Below the pieces are notes generated by a model, which saw only the letters and a list, made by a program, of their open reading frames with translations, had not been told where the DNA came from and did not search any database. A program made the position numbers and the translations under genes. A stretch of 64,000 bases of DNA from Candidatus Limnocylindrales bacterium (GTDB lineage Bacteria; Desulfobacterota; Binatia; UBA1149; CAITLU01), in the NCBI GenBank assembly GCA_035571835.1, contig DATNBU010000042.1, forward strand, positions 1 to 64,000, in the 5' to 3' direction. This document shows positions 61,294 through 64,000 of this stretch, one piece after another. Numbering within the stretch: the first letter of the stretch is position 1; the number at the start of each line of letters is the position of its first letter.

Positions 61294-61371
61294 GAAATCG
61301 GGGACAGACACCGATTTCGGATAATCGGTGTCTGTCCCGGATTTCAAGAAATCGGTGTCTGTCCCCGATTT
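61294..61371. repeat. REP-like palindromes, GGGGACAGACACCGATTT type, three half-units
   Basis: GAAATCGGGGACAGACACCG heads the first half-unit, inverted at about 61323-61345 (ATCGGTGTCTGTCCC) and again at 61350-61371 (AATCGGTGTCTGTCCCCGAT). The core matches the repeat at 23987. It fills the gap between the terminator and tesB. Confidence 0.88.
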
Positions 61372-61377
61372 ACTCGT

Positions 61378-62232
61378 TCAGTCGAGTGGTGCGCGCAGCA
61401 GGATCTCCTGCACGACCGAGCAGCACAGCCGGCCGCTGCGGTCGAAGATGATGCCGCGCGCAAGCCCGCGCGCGCTCTCGGCCGCCGGCGAATCCTCGAC
61501 GTACAGCCACCAGTCGTCGACCTTGAGCGGGCGGTGAAACCACATCGCGTGATCGAGGCTCGCACACATCACGCCGGGATCGCTCCAGTGCACGCCATGC
61601 GGACGCATGACGGTCTCGGTCAGCGTGTAGTCGGACGCGTAGACGAGCACGCACGTGTGCAGCAGCGGATCTTCGGGCACGACGCCATCGGCGCGCATCC
61701 AGATCATCGAGCGCGAATCGGCGCCCTTGTGCGGCTTCCATCCGGGCGGATCACACCAGCGGATGTCGATGGCCCGCGGCTCGACCGCCTGCCGCGGCAG
61801 CGCCCGTCCGTAGCTCGCGAGCCGCTCGGCGTTGGTCGGCAGCGTCTCCGGATCCGGCGCATCGGGCATCTCGAGGCCATGCATGAGGCCCGGCTCCGGC
61901 ACCTGGAACGACGCCTGCAGATTGAAGATCGCCTCGCCGTGCTGGATCGCGACGACGCGCCGGGTGGTGAACGATCGCCCGTCGCGAATGCGGTCGACGA
62001 TGTAAAGGATCGGCACCTTCATGTCGCCGGGCCGCAGGAAGTACGAGTGCAGCGAATGCACCGTGCGCCCGGCCGGTACCGTGCGCGCGGCCGACATCAG
62101 GGCCTGCGCCGCAACCTGCCCTCCGAACACGCGCTGGCGCTGTTCGTCGGGGTTGTGGCCGCGAAAAATGTTGACCTCGAGCTCCTCGACATCGAGGAGT
62201 CGGAGCACGTCGTCGAGCAGGGGATGGGCCAA
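61378..62232 (-). CDS. tesB: Acyl-CoA thioesterase II (TesB)
   Basis: A 284-residue double-hotdog acyl-CoA thioesterase, full length for TesB. The N-domain has NIFRGHNPDEQRQRVFGGQ and RTVHSLHSYFLRPGDMKVPI. The C-domain has DYTLTETVMRPHGVHWSD and ASLDHAMWFHRPLKVDDWWL, with the catalytic-Asp region. It hydrolyses acyl-CoA to free acid and CoA. I start it at TTG 62232, 17 bases after the acyl-CoA dehydrogenase stop, which gives the family length (AHPLLDDVLRLLDVEELEVN). It is probably co-transcribed with that gene. Confidence 0.92.
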   Translation of the reverse strand: MAHPLLDDVLRLLDVEELEVNIFRGHNPDEQRQRVFGGQVAAQALMSAARTVPAGRTVHSLHSYFLRPGDMKVPILYIVDRIRDGRSFTTRRVVAIQHGEAIFNLQASFQVPEPGLMHGLEMPDAPDPETLPTNAERLASYGRALPRQAVEPRAIDIRWCDPPGWKPHKGADSRSMIWMRADGVVPEDPLLHTCVLVYASDYTLTETVMRPHGVHWSDPGVMCASLDHAMWFHRPLKVDDWWLYVEDSPAAESARGLARGIIFDRSGRLCCSVVQEILLRAPLD

Positions 62233-62249
62233 GACTGATTCCCTGCCCT

Positions 62250-64000
62250 CTACCAGCTCGTCGAGAAGCCGGCGTCGGGAATGTCGAGCGCGCTTCTGTC
62301 GTTCGACGCGATCGCCCGGCATTTGGCCAGCACGTTCGGAAGCACGAAGTTCGCGTAGAATTTTCCCGACATGACCTTGCCCGCGTAGAAGTCGAACTCT
62401 TCCTGGCTCTGGCGTTCGTCCTGCGTGCGCTCCTCCTCGGCAATCACCGCGGCTTCGAGCAGCAGGTGCCCGACCGTCACTTCGGCCATCGCTTCGAGGA
62501 ACGGCGAGCAGCAAAGCGTGAGCTGATCGAGCTTGCTGCTCATCATGTACTTCATCAGGTCGGCGCCGGCCTCCTGAAGCGCCTGCGCGGCTTCGCCGAG
62601 CAGCCGTACTTCGTGTCCGACCGCCGGATCGTTCGAGTAGCGCTCGACGAATCCCGTCAGATCGCCGACGAAGTCCGCAAGGTCCTGGCCGTGCCGCCCG
62701 CGCAGCTTGCGCACGACGAGATCGAGCGCCTGGATGTGGTTGGTGCCTTCGTAGATCGAAAAGATCTTCGCATCGCGCAGGTACTGTTCGACCGGATTGT
62801 CGGTCACGTAGCCGGCGCCGCCGTAGATCTGCACCGCGAGCTCGCAGATGCGGAAGCTCTGATCCGAGCAGTACGCTTTTACGATCGGGGTCAGCAGGTC
62901 GACGCGTCCCTGGTAGAACGCCGCTTCGTCGTGCTTGCCTTCGGCCGCAAGCGCACGGGCAAGGTCTTCGTTGAACGCGAGCTTGACGCAGAGCGCGCGC
63001 ATACCTTCGATCTTCGACTTCATCTCCAGCAGCATGCGGCGAACGTCCGAATGCTCGATGATCGAAACCCGCGGCGCATTGGGATCCTTGAAGCGTTTGA
63101 CGGACGAGCCCTGCTTGCGCTCGCGCGCATACGCGAGCGCGTTCAGATAGGCCGTCGACGCGACCGCGAGGCCCTGCACACCGACCGCGATGCGCGCGCC
63201 GTTCATCATCTGGAACATCTGCTTCATGCCGGTGTTCTCGGTGCTGCCGCAGAGATAGCCGATGGTCTCGCCGCCGTCGCCGAAGTTCAGCACGGCCGTC
63301 GTCGACGACTTGATCCCGAGCTTGTGCTCGATCGACGTCGTCACGACGTTGTTGAACTCGCCGATGCTGCCGTCGTCGTTGACGCGGAACTTCGGCACGA
63401 TGAACAGCGAGATGCCGCCGGTTCCTTCCGGAGCACCCTCGACGCGGGCAAGGACCATGTGGACGATGTTCTCCGACAGGTCCTGGTCGCCTCCGGAAAT
63501 CCAGCACTTCGTGCCGGTGATCCGGTAGCGGTTGCCGTCGATGCGAACGGCCTTGGTTCGGGCCGAGCCGACGTCCGAGCCGGCATGCGGCTCCGAAAGG
63601 CACATCGTTCCGGAGAAGCGGCCATTCTGCATGCTCGGAAGGAAGCGTGCGCGGTCCTCGTCGAGCGCGAAGTTCGCGATCAGCTCGGCCGAGCCGTGCG
63701 TAAGGCCCGGATACATCGTGAACGCAGTGTTGGCGCCGGACTGCAGCTCGGCCAGCACCACCTCGATCGACGACGGTCCCTGGAAGCCGCCGTGCTCGAG
63801 CGTATGCCGCCAGTTCGGAAGCCCCATTTCCCAGAGCGTCTTCCAGGCCTCGCGGTAGCCGTCGGGCGTCGTGACCTTGCCGTCCACCAGTTTGCAGCCG
63901 AAGCGGTCGCCGGTCTGGCTGAGCGGCCCGATGACCTCGTTGCAGAACCGGTAGGTCTGGTCGATCACCTGGTCGCACTCCTGCTGCGACAGGTGACCGA
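62250..64000 (-). CDS. Acyl-CoA dehydrogenase, DmdC/FadE-like, 5' end outside window
   Basis: An acyl-CoA dehydrogenase of the larger (about 600-residue) class related to DmdC. The frame is open through the right edge (GHLSQQECDQVIDQTY upstream of a GTG at 63968), so the true start is beyond 64000 and about 583 residues are seen. Features are TMCLSEPHAGSDVGSARTKA (FAD loop), YRITGTKCWISGGDQD, LAVQIYGGAGYVTDNPVEQY and the catalytic IYEGTNHIQALDL, then an extra C-terminal helical domain. It heads an operon with tesB. Confidence 0.93.
   Translation of the reverse strand, partial: GHLSQQECDQVIDQTYRFCNEVIGPLSQTGDRFGCKLVDGKVTTPDGYREAWKTLWEMGLPNWRHTLEHGGFQGPSSIEVVLAELQSGANTAFTMYPGLTHGSAELIANFALDEDRARFLPSMQNGRFSGTMCLSEPHAGSDVGSARTKAVRIDGNRYRITGTKCWISGGDQDLSENIVHMVLARVEGAPEGTGGISLFIVPKFRVNDDGSIGEFNNVVTTSIEHKLGIKSSTTAVLNFGDGGETIGYLCGSTENTGMKQMFQMMNGARIAVGVQGLAVASTAYLNALAYARERKQGSSVKRFKDPNAPRVSIIEHSDVRRMLLEMKSKIEGMRALCVKLAFNEDLARALAAEGKHDEAAFYQGRVDLLTPIVKAYCSDQSFRICELAVQIYGGAGYVTDNPVEQYLRDAKIFSIYEGTNHIQALDLVVRKLRGRHGQDLADFVGDLTGFVERYSNDPAVGHEVRLLGEAAQALQEAGADLMKYMMSSKLDQLTLCCSPFLEAMAEVTVGHLLLEAAVIAEEERTQDERQSQEEFDFYAGKVMSGKFYANFVLPNVLAKCRAIASNDRSALDIPDAGFSTSW

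Noticed and set aside
1-64000. tRNA, rRNA and known riboswitches
   Set aside because: I scanned by eye for cloverleaf arms, CCA ends and conserved rRNA blocks and saw none. A tRNAscan/Infernal run would settle this; any hit would overturn it.

Overview
The window is a GC-rich, densely packed bacterial chromosome segment, probably from an uncultured lineage of the old Deltaproteobacteria sense (Binatota/Desulfobacterota_B- or Myxococcota-like). That placement is inference. It rests on DUF4215-type cysteine-rich repeats in two secreted proteins, a planctomycete/myxobacterial-style secreted oxidase, many acyl-CoA enzymes, luciferase-like and deazaflavin (F420)-type oxidoreductases, GTG/TTG starts and GGAGG ribosome binding sites. 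No rRNA, tRNA, CRISPR, phage or insertion-sequence gene was seen.

Layout. 1-12.4 kb: the N-terminal part of an acyl-CoA synthetase, a DUF4383-like membrane protein, a VOC protein, a GT-C-type membrane protein, an HxlR regulator coupled to a glutathione transferase, a secreted PQQ-type sugar dehydrogenase, an epimerase with a SnoaL protein, a SYLF protein, a TetR regulator, an outer-membrane protein and a histone H1-like protein. 12.6-24 kb: a large Lhr helicase, an ankyrin lipoprotein with a membrane protein, DoxX, pterin carbinolamine dehydratase, a HEAT-repeat/SDR pair, and a coupled CheB-like/small secreted/nitroreductase trio. 24-30.3 kb: crotonase, then a ThDP enzyme-epimerase-SDR-methyltransferase operon, then a SirB1 protein. 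30.4-36.1 kb: one minus-strand operon with a small GMC partner protein, GMC oxidoreductase, stand-alone E2-like acyltransferase, HMG-CoA-synthase-like/DUF35 fusion and SCP2-type thiolase. 36.2-41.3 kb: nitrile hydratase beta and alpha, an SRPBCC protein, a membrane protein, a glutathione transferase and a GrdB-family gene. 41.3-48.3 kb: thiolase, F420-type reductase, paired acyl-CoA dehydrogenases, divergent SDR and MaoC hydratase, and TetR; together these could make a complete beta-oxidation module for a bulky (sterol- or branched-chain-like) acyl-CoA. 48.4-64 kb: three outer-membrane proteins, a BamE-like lipoprotein, two luciferase-like monooxygenases, a DUF5715 protein, an esterase, a methyltransferase, more acyl-CoA dehydrogenases, a MaoC protein, a secreted copper-monooxygenase-like protein and TesB thioesterase.

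The most notable item is at 37376-38212. A GrdB-family (glycine/sarcosine/betaine reductase selenoprotein B-like) gene is interrupted by one in-frame UGA in a U-x-x-C motif. Directly downstream, a perfect 8-bp hairpin with a GUC loop sits at the distance expected of a bacterial SECIS. It is very likely a selenoprotein, encoded just downstream of nitrile hydratase. Two kinds of short palindromic repeat (cores GGGGACAGGTACATTTA and GGGGACAGACACCGATTT), two copies of an 83-85 bp GC-rich palindrome and a tandem hairpin array punctuate the gene ends.
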